The notes: generated from the sequence alone by a model not told the origin. Shown: positions 20,590-34,272, counted from the stretch's first letter. The stretch is DNA of 64,000 bases from Pseudomonas fluvialis (GCF_014207935.1 NZ_JACHLL010000006.1:186001-250000); one strand, 5' to 3'. Program-made: numbers and translations.

Positions 20590-21843
20590 ATGGGATACCA
20601 GAAAATCCAGGTACCGGCCGGTGACAAAATCACCGTCAATGCCGATATGTCCCTGAACGTGCCGAACAACCCGATCATCCCCTTTATCGAAGGCGATGGT
20701 ATTGGCGTCGATATCAGCCCCGTCATGATCAAGGTGGTTGATGCTGCCGTACAGAAAGCCTACGGTGGCGAACGCAAGATCTCCTGGATGGAAGTCTATG
20801 CTGGCGAAAAGGCCACCCAGGTCTACGACCAGGATACCTGGCTGCCGCAGGAAACCCTCGACGCAGTACGCGACTATGTTGTATCGATCAAAGGCCCGCT
20901 GACTACTCCGGTCGGTGGCGGCATTCGCTCGCTGAACGTGGCTCTGCGCCAGCAGCTCGATCTGTATGTCTGCCTGCGCCCGGTGCGCTGGTTCGAAGGC
21001 GTACCAAGCCCGGTGAAGAAGCCCGGCGACGTCGACATGACCATCTTCCGTGAGAACTCGGAAGACATCTATGCCGGTATCGAGTGGAAAGCCGGCTCGC
21101 CCGAGGCCAACAAGGTCATCAAGTTCCTCAAAGAGGAAATGGGCGTAACCAAGATTCGCTTCGACCAGGACTGCGGCATCGGCGTCAAGCCGGTTTCCAA
21201 AGAAGGCACCAAGCGCCTGGTACGCAAGGCCCTGCAGTACATCGTGGACAATGACCGCGAGTCGCTGACCATCGTGCACAAAGGCAACATCATGAAGTTC
21301 ACCGAAGGTGCCTTCAAGGATTGGGGCTACGAAGTGGCGCGTGACGAGTTCGGCGCTGAGCTGCTGGATGGCGGCCCGTGGATGCAGTTCACCAATCCGA
21401 AGACTGGCCGCAAGGTCGTGGTCAAGGATGCCATCGCCGACGCCATGCTGCAGCAGATCCTGCTGCGTCCGGCCGAGTACGACGTGATCGCTACCCTGAA
21501 CCTGAACGGTGACTACCTGTCCGACGCTCTGGCGGCCGAAGTAGGTGGTATCGGTATCGCGCCGGGCGCCAACTTGTCCGATACCGTCGCCATGTTCGAG
21601 GCGACCCACGGCACCGCACCGAAGTACGCGGGCCAGGACAAGGTCAACCCCGGCTCGGTCATCCTCTCTGCCGAGATGATGCTGCGTCACATGGGTTGGA
21701 CCGAAGCGGCCGACCTGATCATCAAGGGCACCAATGGCGCTATCGCTGCCAAGACCGTGACCTATGACTTCGAACGTCTGATGGATGGCGCGACCCTGCT
21801 GTCCTGCTCGGAGTTCGGCGACGCAATGATCCAGCACATGTAA
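20590..21843 (+). CDS. icd: isocitrate dehydrogenase (NADP+)
   Basis: Icd oxidatively decarboxylates isocitrate to 2-oxoglutarate in the TCA cycle. The 417-residue protein matches the E. coli-type enzyme. It has the [10 protein letters not shown] substrate loop with the serine (about Ser114) that AceK kinase phosphorylates to divert flux to the glyoxylate shunt. It also has the NADP-site region [19 protein letters not shown]. The ATG at 20590 is favoured over the upstream in-frame ATG at 20560 by GGAG spacing and family length. Confidence 0.97.
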   Translation: MGYQKIQVPAGDKITVNADMSLNVPNNPIIPFIEGDGIGVDISPVMIKVVDAAVQKAYGGERKISWMEVYAGEKATQVYDQDTWLPQETLDAVRDYVVSIKGPLTTPVGGGIRSLNVALRQQLDLYVCLRPVRWFEGVPSPVKKPGDVDMTIFRENSEDIYAGIEWKAGSPEANKVIKFLKEEMGVTKIRFDQDCGIGVKPVSKEGTKRLVRKALQYIVDNDRESLTIVHKGNIMKFTEGAFKDWGYEVARDEFGAELLDGGPWMQFTNPKTGRKVVVKDAIADAMLQQILLRPAEYDVIATLNLNGDYLSDALAAEVGGIGIAPGANLSDTVAMFEATHGTAPKYAGQDKVNPGSVILSAEMMLRHMGWTEAADLIIKGTNGAIAAKTVTYDFERLMDGATLLSCSEFGDAMIQHM

Positions 21844-21860
21844 TTCGGCGCTGGAACAAA

Positions 21861-21887
21861 AAAAGGCCGGTCATTGACCGGCCTTTT
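21861..21887. terminator. bidirectional terminator between icd and cspD
   Basis: GGCCGGTC (21865-21872) pairs with GACCGGCC (21876-21883), flanked by AAAA on the left and TTTTT on the right. It can therefore end transcription from icd (plus) and from cspD (minus). Confidence 0.9.
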
Positions 21888-21921
21888 TCATATGCGCTTT
21901 TTGCCGTGCTTCTACCGTGTA

Positions 21922-22191
21922 TCAGGCTTCTGCAGGAACGTGCGCGGCGGGAGAGAGTGCTTCTTCGCTCGGCTTGGCGGGGATTGCCCCGGCTGCACTG
22001 ATATTGACCGCGTGTAGCCCCTTGGGGCCCTGAATAATGTCGAACTGGACAGCCTGGCCGGCCTTCAGGGTTTTGTAGCCATCCATCTGAATGGCGGAGA
22101 AGTGGGCGAACAGGTCCTCATCTCGGCCGTCAGCGAGGATGAACCCATAGCCCTTGGCGTTGTTGAACCACTTGACCTTACCGCTGATCAT
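21922..22191 (-). CDS. cspD: cold-shock-domain protein CspD
   Basis: CspD is a nucleic-acid-binding cold-shock-domain protein. In E. coli it inhibits replication in stationary phase. The 89-residue product has the RNP1-like KGYGFI and RNP2-like DLFAHF motifs. The ATG at 22191 (MISGKVKW) follows GAGGGAT. The divergent pair cspD/clpS-clpA is conserved, and the acidic, alanine-rich tail is typical of CspD. Confidence 0.93.
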   Translation of the reverse strand: MISGKVKWFNNAKGYGFILADGRDEDLFAHFSAIQMDGYKTLKAGQAVQFDIIQGPKGLHAVNISAAGAIPAKPSEEALSPAAHVPAEA

Positions 22192-22212
22192 GCTGATATC
22201 CCTCTGCAAAGC

Positions 22213-22292
22213 ACTCCATCACTGGAGTATCATCAACTTCAACCCGTAGGCACTCATTGCCGACGCGGGTACCTGATACCCGTAGTGGGTAT
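22213..22292 (-). promoter_or_regulatory. cspD leader with alternative hairpins
   Basis: Three short dyads lie just upstream of cspD. ACTCCA-N4-TGGAGT is at 22213-22228. GGGTA-N5-TACCC (22267-22281) and ATACCC-N5-GGGTAT (22276-22292) share the central TACCC and cannot form together. Such competing structures could make a temperature- or growth-dependent leader, but this is inferred from sequence only. Confidence 0.35.
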
Positions 22293-22407
22293 TTATTGGT
22301 TTTAACACTCTTTTTTCTTTAGTCAAGGCACGCGACGGCAACCTTGCGAAGCCGGTCAATCTCTCTCCCGTGCCGCTTGTCCACTCGACCTGAGTTACCG
22401 AGCCCGC

Positions 22408-22770
22408 ATGCGTGCAAGCAGCCAGATTCAACTAACATCAAATCAGGATCATCCAGACGCCCATGAGGATGACGCCTCCGGTCTGGCCGTGCAGGAAGCG
22501 CGCCCCAAACTGCAGGCGCCACCAATGTACAAGGTGATTCTGTTTAATGATGACTACACGCCAATGGACTTTGTGGTGGAGGTGCTGGAGGTCTTCTTTG
22601 CGATGAATCGCGAGAAAGCCACCAAGGTGATGCTGACCGTGCACACCGAAGGCAAGGCAGTTTGCGGGGTATACACCCGAGACATTGCCGAGACCAAGGC
22701 GATGCAGGTCAATCAGTACGCCCGCGAGTGCCAACACCCGCTACTCTGTGAAATAGAGAAGGACAACTGA
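22408..22770 (+). CDS. clpS: ATP-dependent Clp protease adaptor ClpS
   Basis: ClpS binds destabilising N-terminal residues (Leu, Phe, Tyr, Trp) and hands such proteins to ClpAP. The 120-residue product shows the [11 protein letters not shown] segment that shapes the N-degron pocket, and the HTEG region that follows. A flexible N-terminus of about 35 residues precedes the fold. It lies 28 bp before clpA. Confidence 0.96.
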   Translation: MRASSQIQLTSNQDHPDAHEDDASGLAVQEARPKLQAPPMYKVILFNDDYTPMDFVVEVLEVFFAMNREKATKVMLTVHTEGKAVCGVYTRDIAETKAMQVNQYARECQHPLLCEIEKDN

Positions 22771-22798
22771 TGCTGGTTGCGTGGAATGAGGTGAAGTC

Positions 22799-25066
22799 AT
22801 GTTGAATCGCGAATTAGAAGTCACCCTCAATCTGGCCTTCAAGGATGCCCGGGCCAAACGCCACGAATTCATGACGGTCGAGCACCTGCTGCTGGCTCTG
22901 CTCGACAACGAGGCTGCAGCCAACGTGCTGCGTGCCTGCGCAGCCAATATGGACAAGTTGCGCCGTGACCTGCAGGAGTTCATCGACTCCACGACACCGC
23001 TCATTCCTGCGCATGAGGAAGACCGTGAAACCCAGCCGACCCTAGGGTTCCAGCGCGTGCTGCAGCGCGCAGTGTTCCACGTGCAGAGCTCAGGTAAGCG
23101 CGAAGTCACCGGTGCCAATGTGCTGGTGGCGATTTTCAGTGAACAGGAAAGCCAGGCAGTATTCCTGCTCAAACAGCAAAGCGTGGCGCGAATCGACGTC
23201 GTCAACTTCATTGCCCACGGTATCTCCAAGGTGCCCGGCCACAATGAAGGTCATGACAGCGAGGAAATGCAGGACGAGGAGGGGGGCGAAGCAGCTGCCA
23301 CCAACCATCCGCTAGATGCCTACGCCAGCAACCTCAACGAACAGGCGCGCCTCGGGCGTATCGATCCCTTGGTCGGTCGCGAGGCTGAGGTTGAGCGCGT
23401 TGCTCAGATTCTTGCGCGCCGGCGCAAGAACAATCCCTTGCTGGTTGGCGAAGCCGGTGTTGGCAAGACAGCCATCGCAGAAGGTTTGGCCAAGCGAATC
23501 GTAGATGGCGAGGTGCCAGACCTGCTGGCCGACAGCGTGGTCTACTCGCTGGACCTTGGTGCCTTGCTCGCCGGCACCAAATACCGCGGCGATTTCGAAA
23601 AACGCTTCAAGGCTCTGCTCAATGAGCTGCGCAAACGCCCTCACGCGATTCTGTTCATCGATGAGATTCATACCATCATCGGAGCAGGCGCTGCATCTGG
23701 CGGGGTAATGGATGCCTCCAACCTGCTCAAGCCGATGCTGTCTTCGGGCGAAATCCGCTGCATTGGCTCGACCACCTTCCAGGAGTTTCGTGGCATCTTC
23801 GAAAAGGATCGCGCCCTGGCTCGTCGCTTCCAAAAGGTCGACGTGGTTGAGCCTTCGGTGGAAGATACCATCGGCATTCTCAAGGGGCTCAAGGGCCGCT
23901 TCGAGCAGCATCATGGCATTCCGTACAGCGATGAAGCCTTGCGCGCCGCGGCTGAACTGGCCTCGCGCTATATCAATGATCGCCACATGCCTGACAAGGC
24001 TATCGACGTTATCGACGAAGCCGGTGCCTTCCAGCGCTTGCAGCCCGAATCCAAGCGCGCCAAGTGCATTGATGTGCCCGAGGTGGAGGATATCGTTGCC
24101 AAGATCGCGCGAATCCCCCCAAAACACGTCACCACTTCGGACAAGGAGCTGCTGCAGAGCCTTGAGCGCGATCTCAAGCTGACTGTGTTTGGCCAGGACG
24201 ACGCGATCGAGTCGCTGGCGACGGCCATCAAGCTGTCCCGCGCGGGCCTCAAATCACCCGACAAGCCGGTCGGCTCTTTCCTCTTTGCCGGCCCCACTGG
24301 GGTAGGCAAGACCGAAGTGGCTCGCCAGCTGGCTCGTGCACTGGGCGTCGAGCTGGTGCGCTTCGACATGTCCGAGTACATGGAGCGCCACACTGTCTCT
24401 CGCCTGATCGGCGCGCCGCCAGGCTATGTTGGCTTTGACCAGGGCGGGCTGCTCACAGAGGCCATCACCAAACAACCGCACTGTGTGCTGCTGCTGGATG
24501 AGATCGAGAAGGCGCATCCGGAGGTGTTCAACCTGCTGCTGCAGGTCATGGATCACGGCACCCTGACCGACAACAACGGACGCAAGGCGGACTTCCGCAG
24601 CGTGATTCTGATCATGACCACCAACGCCGGCGCGGAAACCGCTTCCCGTGCGTCGATTGGCTTCACGCTGCAGGATCACTCCAGCGACGCCATGGAAGTG
24701 ATCAAGAAGAGTTTCACGCCCGAGTTCCGCAATCGCCTGGATACCATTATCCAGTTTGGTCGTCTGAGCCACGAAGTCATCAAGAGCGTGGTGGACAAGT
24801 TCCTCACCGAGCTTCAGGTGCAACTGGAGGACAAGCATGTGCAACTGCTGGTCAGCGACGCAGCCAAAGGTTGGCTGGCCGAGCGCGGCTACGATGCCAT
24901 GATGGGCGCACGGCCGATGGCTCGGCTGATTCAGGACAAGATCAAGCGGCCGCTGGCCGAGCAGATCCTGTTCGGCGAGCTGGCGGATCATGGCGGCGTG
25001 GTGCATGTGGAGCTGCAGGATGGCGAACTCGCTTTCGCCATCGAGACAGAGGCCGAGCCGGCTTAA
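22799..25066 (+). CDS. clpA: ATP-dependent Clp protease ATP-binding subunit ClpA
   Basis: ClpA is the unfoldase ring that feeds ClpP. The 755-residue protein has an N-domain (about 1-140, the ClpS docking site). Two AAA+ modules follow, with Walker A motifs near residue 217 (GEAGVGKT) and residue 497 (GPTGVGKT). The IGL-type loop that docks on ClpP is expected near residue 620 in ASIGFTLQ. clpP is not in this window. It is cotranscribed with clpS and ends in a strong terminator. Confidence 0.97.
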   Translation: MLNRELEVTLNLAFKDARAKRHEFMTVEHLLLALLDNEAAANVLRACAANMDKLRRDLQEFIDSTTPLIPAHEEDRETQPTLGFQRVLQRAVFHVQSSGKREVTGANVLVAIFSEQESQAVFLLKQQSVARIDVVNFIAHGISKVPGHNEGHDSEEMQDEEGGEAAATNHPLDAYASNLNEQARLGRIDPLVGREAEVERVAQILARRRKNNPLLVGEAGVGKTAIAEGLAKRIVDGEVPDLLADSVVYSLDLGALLAGTKYRGDFEKRFKALLNELRKRPHAILFIDEIHTIIGAGAASGGVMDASNLLKPMLSSGEIRCIGSTTFQEFRGIFEKDRALARRFQKVDVVEPSVEDTIGILKGLKGRFEQHHGIPYSDEALRAAAELASRYINDRHMPDKAIDVIDEAGAFQRLQPESKRAKCIDVPEVEDIVAKIARIPPKHVTTSDKELLQSLERDLKLTVFGQDDAIESLATAIKLSRAGLKSPDKPVGSFLFAGPTGVGKTEVARQLARALGVELVRFDMSEYMERHTVSRLIGAPPGYVGFDQGGLLTEAITKQPHCVLLLDEIEKAHPEVFNLLLQVMDHGTLTDNNGRKADFRSVILIMTTNAGAETASRASIGFTLQDHSSDAMEVIKKSFTPEFRNRLDTIIQFGRLSHEVIKSVVDKFLTELQVQLEDKHVQLLVSDAAKGWLAERGYDAMMGARPMARLIQDKIKRPLAEQILFGELADHGGVVHVELQDGELAFAIETEAEPA

Positions 25067-25082
25067 TCGCCGGCAACGAAAA

Positions 25083-25109
25083 AGCCCGGCATTGGCCGGG
25101 CTTTTTTTG
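25083..25109. terminator. terminator between clpA and infA
   Basis: AGCCCGGC (25083-25090) pairs with GCCGGGCT (25095-25102), followed by seven Ts on plus and preceded by a run of As. It serves clpA and probably also infA from the other side. Confidence 0.92.
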
Positions 25110-25118
25110 CACTGAGGC

Positions 25119-25337
25119 TTAGCGGGCGCGGTAGGTGATGCGGCCCTTGCTCAGGTCATACGGCGTCAGTTCAACGCGGACCTTGTCGCCAGTCAGAATG
25201 CGGATGTAGTTCTTGCGCATCTTGCCGGAGATATGCGCGGTAACGACGTGCCCGTTTTCCAACTCCACACGGAACATGGTGTTGGGCAGGGTGTCGACGA
25301 CAGTGCCTTCCATTTCGAAGCTGTCTTCTTTCGACAT
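25119..25337 (-). CDS. infA: translation initiation factor IF-1
   Basis: IF-1 is a 72-residue OB-fold factor that occupies the ribosomal A site during initiation. The product [11 protein letters not shown] ... GRITYRAR matches the family in length and ends. The start at 25337 is set by family length. An in-frame upstream extension to 25430 is not supported. It lies between the oppositely oriented clpA and the minus-strand bpt. Confidence 0.96.
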
Positions 25338-25440
25338 GCAGTAAAGCCCTCGGTGACCATAGAAAGTGCCGACGCTGATGGCCGGACAAAAACGGCGTGC
25401 ATTGTGCACGAAAAGCACCCCTGACGCCAAGGGGTGACGC

Positions 25441-26148
25441 TCAGGTCAGTCGGGCCCAGTGCTGATTGACCAGCAGTTCAAGTGGTCGGTACTGGGTTTT
25501 GTAGCTCATCTTGCGGCACTTCTTGATCCAGTAGCCCAGATACACCGACGCCAGTTCGAGCCGCCGGCATTCGGCGATCTGCCAGAGTACGGCGAAACGA
25601 CCAAGGCTGCGCCGTTCCTCATCCGGGTCATAGAAGGTGTAGACCGCTGACAAGCCCGTCGAGAGCAGGTCAGCCACCGCTACCGCAAGCAGTCGTCCCT
25701 CCAGGCGAAATTCGAAGAAATGGCAGAAGGACAGGTCGCGGACCAGAAAGGTGCTGAACTGTTCCCGGCTAGGCGGGTACATGTCGCCGTCGGCGTGGCG
25801 CTGCTCGATATAGCGCACATACAGCGCGTAGTACTCCTCGCTGAAAGCCGGGCGAACGCGACAGACCTGCAGATCGGCATTGCGCCGCCAGGCCTTGCGC
25901 TGCTGGCGATTGGGCACGAAGTCGGCAACCGGAATCCGCGCGGGAACGCAGGCATTGCAGCTCTGGCAGTGCGGGCGATAAAGGTGATCGCCGCTGCGGC
26001 GAAAACCGAGATCGGACAGCTCGGCATACAACTGCACATTCATCGGCTGGCTGGGGTCGAGAAATAGCGTGGTCGCCTGCTCGTCGGGCAGGTAACTGCA
26101 GGAATGCGGCTGTGTGGCATAGAACTTCAGGCGGGCCAGCTCGGTCAT
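25441..26148 (-). CDS. bpt: aspartate/glutamate leucyltransferase (Bpt)
   Basis: Bpt adds leucine from Leu-tRNA to proteins with N-terminal Asp or Glu, turning them into ClpS substrates. The 235-residue product has the N-terminal cysteine-rich segment [13 protein letters not shown] and the conserved [15 protein letters not shown] end. The start at 26148 ([15 protein letters not shown]) matches other pseudomonad proteins. It is 53 bp downstream of aat, and both belong to the same N-degron pathway. Confidence 0.95.
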
Positions 26149-26201
26149 GATCACGCCTCGATAAACCTGCCTGTAAGTGTAAGCCAGCGCTACCAAGTCG
26201 C

Positions 26202-26882
26202 CTAGGCGATCCAGTCAGCGCTATTGGGGCGCTCAACCAGTTGCGCCAACTGTTCGGCAAAGGCCTGCCGATCAATGGCCCTGGCACCGAAACTGCCGAG
26301 ATGGCGAGTCTGCATCTGGCAGTCAATCAGGCGGATGCCCCAGCGCTGCAGATCGGGAACCAGATGAGCGAAAGCAATTTTCGAAGCATTGTCGACATGA
26401 CTAAACATCGACTCGCCAAAGAACACCTGACCGATGCTCAGGCCATACAGGCCACCGACCAGCTCTCCGGCCTGCCAGGTCTCAACCGAATGGGCATGCC
26501 CCAAGCGATGAAGCTGCTGATAGGCCCCGCGCATAGCATCGGTGATCCAGGTGCCGTCGGCATAGCTGCGCGGGCCTGCGCAGGCATCGATCACCCGATC
26601 AAAAGCCTTGTCGTAGCTGACCTCAAAGGTCTGGCGCCGCAGCACTTTGCCGAGACTTCGGGAAATGTGCAGTTCATTGGGGAACAGCACAAAGCGCGGA
26701 TCTGGAGACCACCAGAGAATCGGCTGACCTTGCTGATACCAGGGATAACAGCCGTGCCGGTATGCGGCCAGGATGCGTTCCGGTCGCAAGTCGCCGCCCG
26801 CCGCGAGCAAGCCATCCGGCTCGCGCATTGCGCGGGCCAGGGGTGGAAAGCTCAGGGAGTCTTTATTCAGCCAGGTCAGCAT
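26202..26882 (-). CDS. aat: leucyl/phenylalanyl-tRNA-protein transferase
   Basis: Aat transfers Leu or Phe to proteins with N-terminal Lys or Arg, the other entry to the N-degron pathway. The 226-residue protein shows the family blocks [31 protein letters not shown], and [20 protein letters not shown] in a GNAT-like fold. It starts 39 bp after the trxB stop and precedes bpt. Confidence 0.96.
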   Translation of the reverse strand: MLTWLNKDSLSFPPLARAMREPDGLLAAGGDLRPERILAAYRHGCYPWYQQGQPILWWSPDPRFVLFPNELHISRSLGKVLRRQTFEVSYDKAFDRVIDACAGPRSYADGTWITDAMRGAYQQLHRLGHAHSVETWQAGELVGGLYGLSIGQVFFGESMFSHVDNASKIAFAHLVPDLQRWGIRLIDCQMQTRHLGSFGARAIDRQAFAEQLAQLVERPNSADWIA

Positions 26883-26921
26883 GGCAGGGGAGAGGGCCGG
26901 CAGAACGCCGGCCCGGCAAGA

Positions 26922-27881
<960 letters not shown>

Positions 27882-27991
27882 TCATAAGCCTTTGTCACAT
27901 AAAGGAATGCATGCTCCAATGGAGCGTTGCGAAGAGAACTGGCGGCTATGCTACACCCAACCCGGACGGGGCGGCAAAAGCGCGAGGCGCA

Positions 27992-28005
27992 CTTGCCATG
28001 GCAAG
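27992..28005. promoter_or_regulatory. perfect palindrome CTTGCCATGGCAAG upstream of ftsK
   Basis: This 14-bp site reads the same on both strands and lies in the 192-bp divergent gap between trxB and ftsK. It does not match the LexA consensus. Its function is unknown. Confidence 0.3.
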
Positions 28006-28064
28006 CGTCAGGTAAAACCGTACAATGGCCGCTTGCCTTGGCCCGCTGAGATGACACGCCCTGC

Positions 28065-30491
28065 GTGCAGGAAAGACCCGTTTTGAAGGACACCCGATCG
28101 CAAGCCCAATTGCCGCTCTGGCGCCAGCAGATCAAATCCCGCCTCAAGGAAGGGCTGCTCCTGGCACTGTGTGCGCTGTGCCTGATCCTGTGGATGGCGC
28201 TGTTGACCTACGCGCCCTCCGATCCAGGCTGGACTCACACCAGTAACGTCACCCAGGTGCAGAACGCGGCCGGTCGCGTAGGCGCTTGGGCGGCGGACGT
28301 GCTGTTCATGATCCTCGGCTACTTTGCCTATCTCTTCCCCCTGCTGCTGGCTGCCAAGACCTGGCAGGTGTTCCGCCATCGCCATCAGCCGATCGACTGG
28401 AGCGGCTGGCTGTTCTCCTGGCGCATGATCGGCCTGATCTTTCTGGTACTGTCGGGCTCGGCACTGGCCTATATCCATTTCCATGCGGGCAGCAGCCTGC
28501 CGGCCTCCGCCGGTGGCGCGCTGGGTGAAAGCCTGGGGCAGCTGGCGATCAGCGCTCTCAATGTGCAGGGCAGCACGCTGCTGTTCCTCGCCCTGTTCCT
28601 GTTCGGCCTCACGGTGTTCATTGACCTCTCCTGGTTCAAGGTGATGGATATCACCGGCAAGATCACCCTGGACCTAATCGAGCTGATCCAGAACGCCATC
28701 GAAAACTGGTGGGCCGCCCGCCAGGAGCGCCAGCAGCTGAAGGTCAAACTGCGCGAGGTCGACCTGCAGGTCGATGAGGTGGTGGCTCCGGTCAAGGTCG
28801 ACAAGGCCGAGCGCGCCAAGGTCAAGGAGCGCGTGATCGAGCGCGAGGAGTCCCTGGCCAAGTCCATCAGCGAGCGCGAGAAGCGCCCGGCACCGGTGGT
28901 CATTCCGCCAGCTGCCGAGCAGAAGCCCGCCGAACCGAGCAAGCGTGTGCTGAAGGAAAAGCAGGCGACGCTGTTTGTCGACAGCGCGGTGGAGGGCACC
29001 TTGCCGCCCATCTCCCTGCTTGACCCTGCCGAGAAGAAGCAGAAGAGCTACTCGCCAGAGTCACTGGAGGCGATGTCGCGCCTGCTGGAGATCAAGCTCA
29101 AGGAGTTTGGCGTAGAGGTCACGGTCGAGTCGGTGCACCCGGGTCCTGTGATCACGCGTTTCGAGATCCAGCCTGCGGCGGGCGTCAAGGTCAGTCGCAT
29201 CTCCAACCTGGCCAAGGACCTTGCTCGTTCGCTGGCGGTGATCAGCGTGCGGGTGGTCGAGGTGATTCCCGGCAAGACCACTGTCGGCATCGAAATTCCC
29301 AACGAGGACCGCGAGATCGTGCGTTTCTCGGAGGTGCTGTCGTCACGCGAATACGATGAAGCCAAGTCGCCGGTCACCCTGGCGCTCGGCCACGATATCG
29401 GCGGCAAGCCGGTGATCACCGATCTGGCGCGCATGCCGCACCTGCTGGTAGCCGGCACCACCGGCTCCGGTAAGTCGGTGGGCGTCAACGCCATGCTGCT
29501 CTCGATCCTGTTCAAGTCGACGCCGGAAGAGGCGCGCCTGATCATGATCGACCCGAAAATGCTCGAGCTGTCGATCTACGAAGGCATCCCGCACCTGCTG
29601 TGCCCGGTGGTGACCGACATGAAGGAAGCCGCCAATGCGCTGCGCTGGTCGGTGGCCGAGATGGAGCGGCGCTACAGGCTGATGTCCAAGCTCGGCGTGC
29701 GCAACCTGGCCGGCTTCAACCGCAAGGTCAAGGAAGCCGCCGAGGCAGGCACACCGATCTTCGACCCGCTGTTCAAGCGCGAGAATCAGGACGATCAGCC
29801 GGCCGAGCTGCAGGCGCTACCGACCATTGTGGTCGTGGTCGACGAATTTGCCGACATGATGATGATCGTCGGCAAGAAGGTCGAAGAACTGATCGCACGT
29901 ATCGCGCAGAAGGCCCGCGCCGCCGGTATCCATCTGATTCTGGCCACCCAGCGGCCTTCGGTGGACGTGATCACCGGCCTGATCAAGGCCAACATTCCGA
30001 CCCGCATGGCCTTCCAGGTATCCAGCAAGATCGACTCGCGCACCATTCTCGACCAGGGCGGTGCCGAGCAGCTGCTGGGCCATGGTGACATGCTCTACCT
30101 GCCGCCGGGCACCGGCCTGCCGATCCGCGTCCACGGCGCCTTCGTCTCAGACGAGGAAGTGCACCGCGTGGTCGAGGCCTGGAAGCTGCGCGGCGCGCCG
30201 GACTACATCGAGGACATCCTCAACGGTGCCGACGAGGGTAGCGGTGGCTCCTTCGACAGCACCGGTGGCGAGGGTAGCGAAGGCAGTGAAGAAGATCCGC
30301 TGTATGACGAGGCCGTGCGCTTTGTCACCGAAAGCCGTCGCGCCTCCATCTCTGCCGTGCAGCGCAAGCTGAAAATCGGCTACAACCGCGCCGCGCGGAT
30401 GATCGAATCGATGGAAATGGCCGGCGTGGTCACCTCGATGAACACCAACGGTTCGCGCGAGGTCATAGCCCCTGCGCCCATCCGTGATTAA
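28065..30491 (+). CDS. ftsK: DNA translocase FtsK
   Basis: FtsK is the septum-anchored DNA pump that aligns dif sites for XerCD and links chromosome segregation to division. The protein has four N-terminal membrane helices (to about residue 190), a charged linker, a RecA-like motor with Walker [11 protein letters not shown] near residue 465, and a C-terminal gamma winged helix (about 740-805) that reads KOPS. The start is unsure. GTG 28065 is listed, but TTG 28083 has AGGAAAG 7 nt upstream and may be the true one. Confidence 0.95.
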   Translation: MQERPVLKDTRSQAQLPLWRQQIKSRLKEGLLLALCALCLILWMALLTYAPSDPGWTHTSNVTQVQNAAGRVGAWAADVLFMILGYFAYLFPLLLAAKTWQVFRHRHQPIDWSGWLFSWRMIGLIFLVLSGSALAYIHFHAGSSLPASAGGALGESLGQLAISALNVQGSTLLFLALFLFGLTVFIDLSWFKVMDITGKITLDLIELIQNAIENWWAARQERQQLKVKLREVDLQVDEVVAPVKVDKAERAKVKERVIEREESLAKSISEREKRPAPVVIPPAAEQKPAEPSKRVLKEKQATLFVDSAVEGTLPPISLLDPAEKKQKSYSPESLEAMSRLLEIKLKEFGVEVTVESVHPGPVITRFEIQPAAGVKVSRISNLAKDLARSLAVISVRVVEVIPGKTTVGIEIPNEDREIVRFSEVLSSREYDEAKSPVTLALGHDIGGKPVITDLARMPHLLVAGTTGSGKSVGVNAMLLSILFKSTPEEARLIMIDPKMLELSIYEGIPHLLCPVVTDMKEAANALRWSVAEMERRYRLMSKLGVRNLAGFNRKVKEAAEAGTPIFDPLFKRENQDDQPAELQALPTIVVVVDEFADMMMIVGKKVEELIARIAQKARAAGIHLILATQRPSVDVITGLIKANIPTRMAFQVSSKIDSRTILDQGGAEQLLGHGDMLYLPPGTGLPIRVHGAFVSDEEVHRVVEAWKLRGAPDYIEDILNGADEGSGGSFDSTGGEGSEGSEEDPLYDEAVRFVTESRRASISAVQRKLKIGYNRAARMIESMEMAGVVTSMNTNGSREVIAPAPIRD

Positions 30492-30510
30492 TGTTGCCGT
30501 GAGGAATTCG

Positions 30511-31137
30511 ATGCGCCTGTTTCGCTTGCTCTGTATTGCCGCTCTGTCCTGCGCCAGCCTGTTGGCTCAAGCTGACGAAACCGAATCCATCGCCCGCCTG
30601 ACCAAACTGCTGACCCAGGCGCAGACCATCACCGGCAGTTTTTCCCAGCTGAGCCTCGACGGCTCCGGGGTCAATCTGCAGGAAACCACCGGAAAGATGG
30701 CGCTCAAGCGCCCCGGCCTGATGCGCTGGCATACCGATCCGCCTCTGGAGCAGCTGCTGGTCTCCAACGGCCAGAAGGTCTGGCTGTACGACCCGGATCT
30801 AGAGCAGGTGACCATCCAGAACCTCGACCAGCGCCTCAGCCAGACCCCGGCGCTGCTGCTCTCCGGCGACATCTCGAAGATCAGCGAGAGCTTTTCCATC
30901 ACCCACAAGGAAGGCGGCAATATCGTCGATTTCTTCCTCAAACCCAAAGCCAAGGACAGCCTGTTCGATACCCTGCGCCTGTCCTTCCGTGATGGCGTGA
31001 TCAACGACATGCAACTGCTCGACACCATTGGCCAGCGCACCAACATCCTGTTCCGTGAAGTGAAGATGAACGAGCCGCTGGATGCCGCACAGTTCAACTT
31101 CGAAGTTCCGCCAGGCGCGGACGTCATCGAGGAATAG
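30511..31137 (+). CDS. lolA: outer-membrane lipoprotein carrier protein LolA
   Basis: LolA ferries lipoproteins across the periplasm from LolCDE to LolB. The 208-residue product has a signal peptide ending near LLAQA-DE and a LolA fold with [17 protein letters not shown]. The start MRLFRLL at 30511 is preferred over an upstream in-frame ATG overlapping ftsK, because it gives the family length. It lies 19 bp after ftsK, the same order as in E. coli and Pseudomonas. Confidence 0.95.
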   Translation: MRLFRLLCIAALSCASLLAQADETESIARLTKLLTQAQTITGSFSQLSLDGSGVNLQETTGKMALKRPGLMRWHTDPPLEQLLVSNGQKVWLYDPDLEQVTIQNLDQRLSQTPALLLSGDISKISESFSITHKEGGNIVDFFLKPKAKDSLFDTLRLSFRDGVINDMQLLDTIGQRTNILFREVKMNEPLDAAQFNFEVPPGADVIEE

Positions 31138-31145
31138 CACCTTTC

Positions 31146-32471
31146 ATGGACCTGTTTGGCAGCGCGCCCATTGCCCAGCCTCTGGCGGCGCGGCTGCGCG
31201 CCAGCAGTCTGGACGAGTATGTCGGCCAGGAGCATCTGCTGGCCCCCGGCAAGCCGCTGCGCGAAGCGCTGGAGCAGGGCGCCCTGCACTCGATGATTTT
31301 CTGGGGGCCGCCAGGCGTGGGTAAGACCACCCTGGCCAGGCTGCTCGCCCAGGTGTCCGACGCCCATTTCGAGACGATTTCCGCGGTGCTGTCCGGCGTC
31401 AAGGAGATCCGTCAGGCGGTTGAGATGGCCAGGCAGCAGATCGCCCAGTACGGCCGCCGGACCATCCTCTTTGTCGATGAAGTGCACCGCTTCAACAAGA
31501 GCCAGCAGGATGCCTTCCTGCCCTACGTCGAAGACGGCACGCTGATCTTTATCGGCGCGACGACCGAAAATCCGTCGTTCGAGCTGAACAACGCCTTGCT
31601 CTCCCGGGCCCGCGTCTATGTGCTGAAAAGCCTGGATGAAACTGCGATGCGCAAGCTGGTGGCGCGCGCGCTGGGAGAGGATAAAGGGCTGGGCAAACGC
31701 CAGTTGCAGCTGCCCGAAGAGAGCTTCCAGATCCTGCTGGCCGCCGCCGATGGCGATGGCAGACGCTTGCTCAACCTGCTGGAGAACGCTGCCGACCTGG
31801 CTGAAGATGGCGGCGAGCTCGGCGTTGATCTTCTGCAAAATCTTCTGGGTGACAGTCGCCGGCGTTTCGACAAGGGTGGCGAGGCGTTCTACGACCAGAT
31901 TTCCGCACTGCACAAATCGGTACGCGGCTCGAACCCAGACGCTGCCCTTTACTGGTACGCGCGCATGCTTGACGGTGGCTGCGACCCGCTGTACCTGGCC
32001 CGTCGAGTGGTGCGCATGGCCAGCGAAGATATCGGCAATGCCGACCCGCGAGCGCTGACGCTGTGCCTCAATGCCTGGGATGTGCAGGAACGCCTGGGTA
32101 GTCCCGAAGGCGAACTGGCCGTGGCCCAGGCGGTGGTCTACCTGGCGTGCGCCCCCAAGAGCAACGCGGTGTACATGGGCTTCAAGGCCGCCATGCGCGA
32201 TGCCGCCGAACACGGCTCGCTAGAGGTGCCGCTGCACCTGCGCAATGCACCGACCAAACTGATGAAGGAGCTGGGTTACGGCGAGGAATACCGCTATGCC
32301 CACGACGAACCCGATGCCTACGCGGCCGGCGAGGACTACTTTCCCGAGCTGCTGGAACCACGCCAGTATTACCAGCCCGTGCCTCGTGGCCTGGAGTTGA
32401 AGATTCGCGACAAGCTCGACCACCTGGGCAAGCTCGATCGGCAGAGCCCGCGCCAACGGAGAAAACCATGA
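31146..32471 (+). CDS. rarA: replication-associated recombination protein A
   Basis: RarA (MgsA) is an AAA+ ATPase related to clamp loaders that acts at stalled forks. The 441-residue protein has Walker [13 protein letters not shown] near residue 53 and the Walker B segment [11 protein letters not shown] near residue 110. A sensor and a C-terminal tetramerisation domain follow. It is 8 bp downstream of lolA and overlaps crcB by 4 nt. Confidence 0.96.
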   Translation: MDLFGSAPIAQPLAARLRASSLDEYVGQEHLLAPGKPLREALEQGALHSMIFWGPPGVGKTTLARLLAQVSDAHFETISAVLSGVKEIRQAVEMARQQIAQYGRRTILFVDEVHRFNKSQQDAFLPYVEDGTLIFIGATTENPSFELNNALLSRARVYVLKSLDETAMRKLVARALGEDKGLGKRQLQLPEESFQILLAAADGDGRRLLNLLENAADLAEDGGELGVDLLQNLLGDSRRRFDKGGEAFYDQISALHKSVRGSNPDAALYWYARMLDGGCDPLYLARRVVRMASEDIGNADPRALTLCLNAWDVQERLGSPEGELAVAQAVVYLACAPKSNAVYMGFKAAMRDAAEHGSLEVPLHLRNAPTKLMKELGYGEEYRYAHDEPDAYAAGEDYFPELLEPRQYYQPVPRGLELKIRDKLDHLGKLDRQSPRQRRKP

Positions 32472-32842
32472 TCAAGGTCGCCATCGCCGTCGCCCTGGGC
32501 GGAGCCGCCGGATCCTTGCTGCGTTTTCTCACCAGCGCCTGGGTGGTGGCCAACTGGCCGCGGCATTACTACCTGGCAACCCTCACGGTGAACCTGATCG
32601 GCTGCCTGGCCATCGGCTTTCTCTCGGCCTGGTTTCTGCTGCGGAGCGATATTCCTATGGTCCTGCGTACCGGCCTTACCGTCGGCGTACTGGGTGGCCT
32701 GACCACCTTTTCCAGCTTCAGCCTGGAAGTACTGCGCCTAATGGAAAACGGCCAGCATGGCCTGGCCATCAGCTACCTGCTCGGCAGCGTGATCGGTGGC
32801 CTAGGCGCTGCCTGGCTGGGCATGACCCTGGCACGGCTGTAA
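32468..32842 (+). CDS. crcB: fluoride efflux channel CrcB (Fluc)
   Basis: CrcB forms a dual-topology dimeric fluoride channel in the inner membrane. The 124-residue protein has four helices, the polar-track segment [11 protein letters not shown] and the family signature [10 protein letters not shown]. The start ATG overlaps the rarA stop (ATGA), so it is translated from the ftsK-lolA-rarA message. I see no fluoride riboswitch, which could not act on an overlapping gene anyway. Confidence 0.93.
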   Translation: MIKVAIAVALGGAAGSLLRFLTSAWVVANWPRHYYLATLTVNLIGCLAIGFLSAWFLLRSDIPMVLRTGLTVGVLGGLTTFSSFSLEVLRLMENGQHGLAISYLLGSVIGGLGAAWLGMTLARL

Positions 32843-32913
32843 ACGCAAAAAAACTCGGCTTGACCGCGCAGACTCCGTAAACTGCGCAGCATCGTGCTCC
32901 TTGCGAGCCCTAA

Positions 32914-34221
<1,308 letters not shown>

Positions 34222-34243
34222 TACCGGATCGCTTTAGACAATG

Positions 34244-34272
34244 CGGGGTGGCAAAGGCCACCCCGTTTTTTT
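34244..34272 (+). terminator. intrinsic terminator after serS
   Basis: CGGGGTGG (34244-34251) pairs with CCACCCCG (34258-34265), followed by seven Ts. It lies between the serS stop and the cysG start. Confidence 0.9.

Noticed and set aside
27992-28005. LexA box at ftsK
   Set aside because: The palindrome lacks the CTGT-N8-ACAG pattern.
30567-32213. Long minus-strand frame opposite lolA and rarA
   Set aside because: It is a shadow of two certain plus-strand genes.
32380-32468. Fluoride riboswitch before crcB
   Set aside because: crcB overlaps rarA, so the region upstream is coding sequence and shows no riboswitch core.
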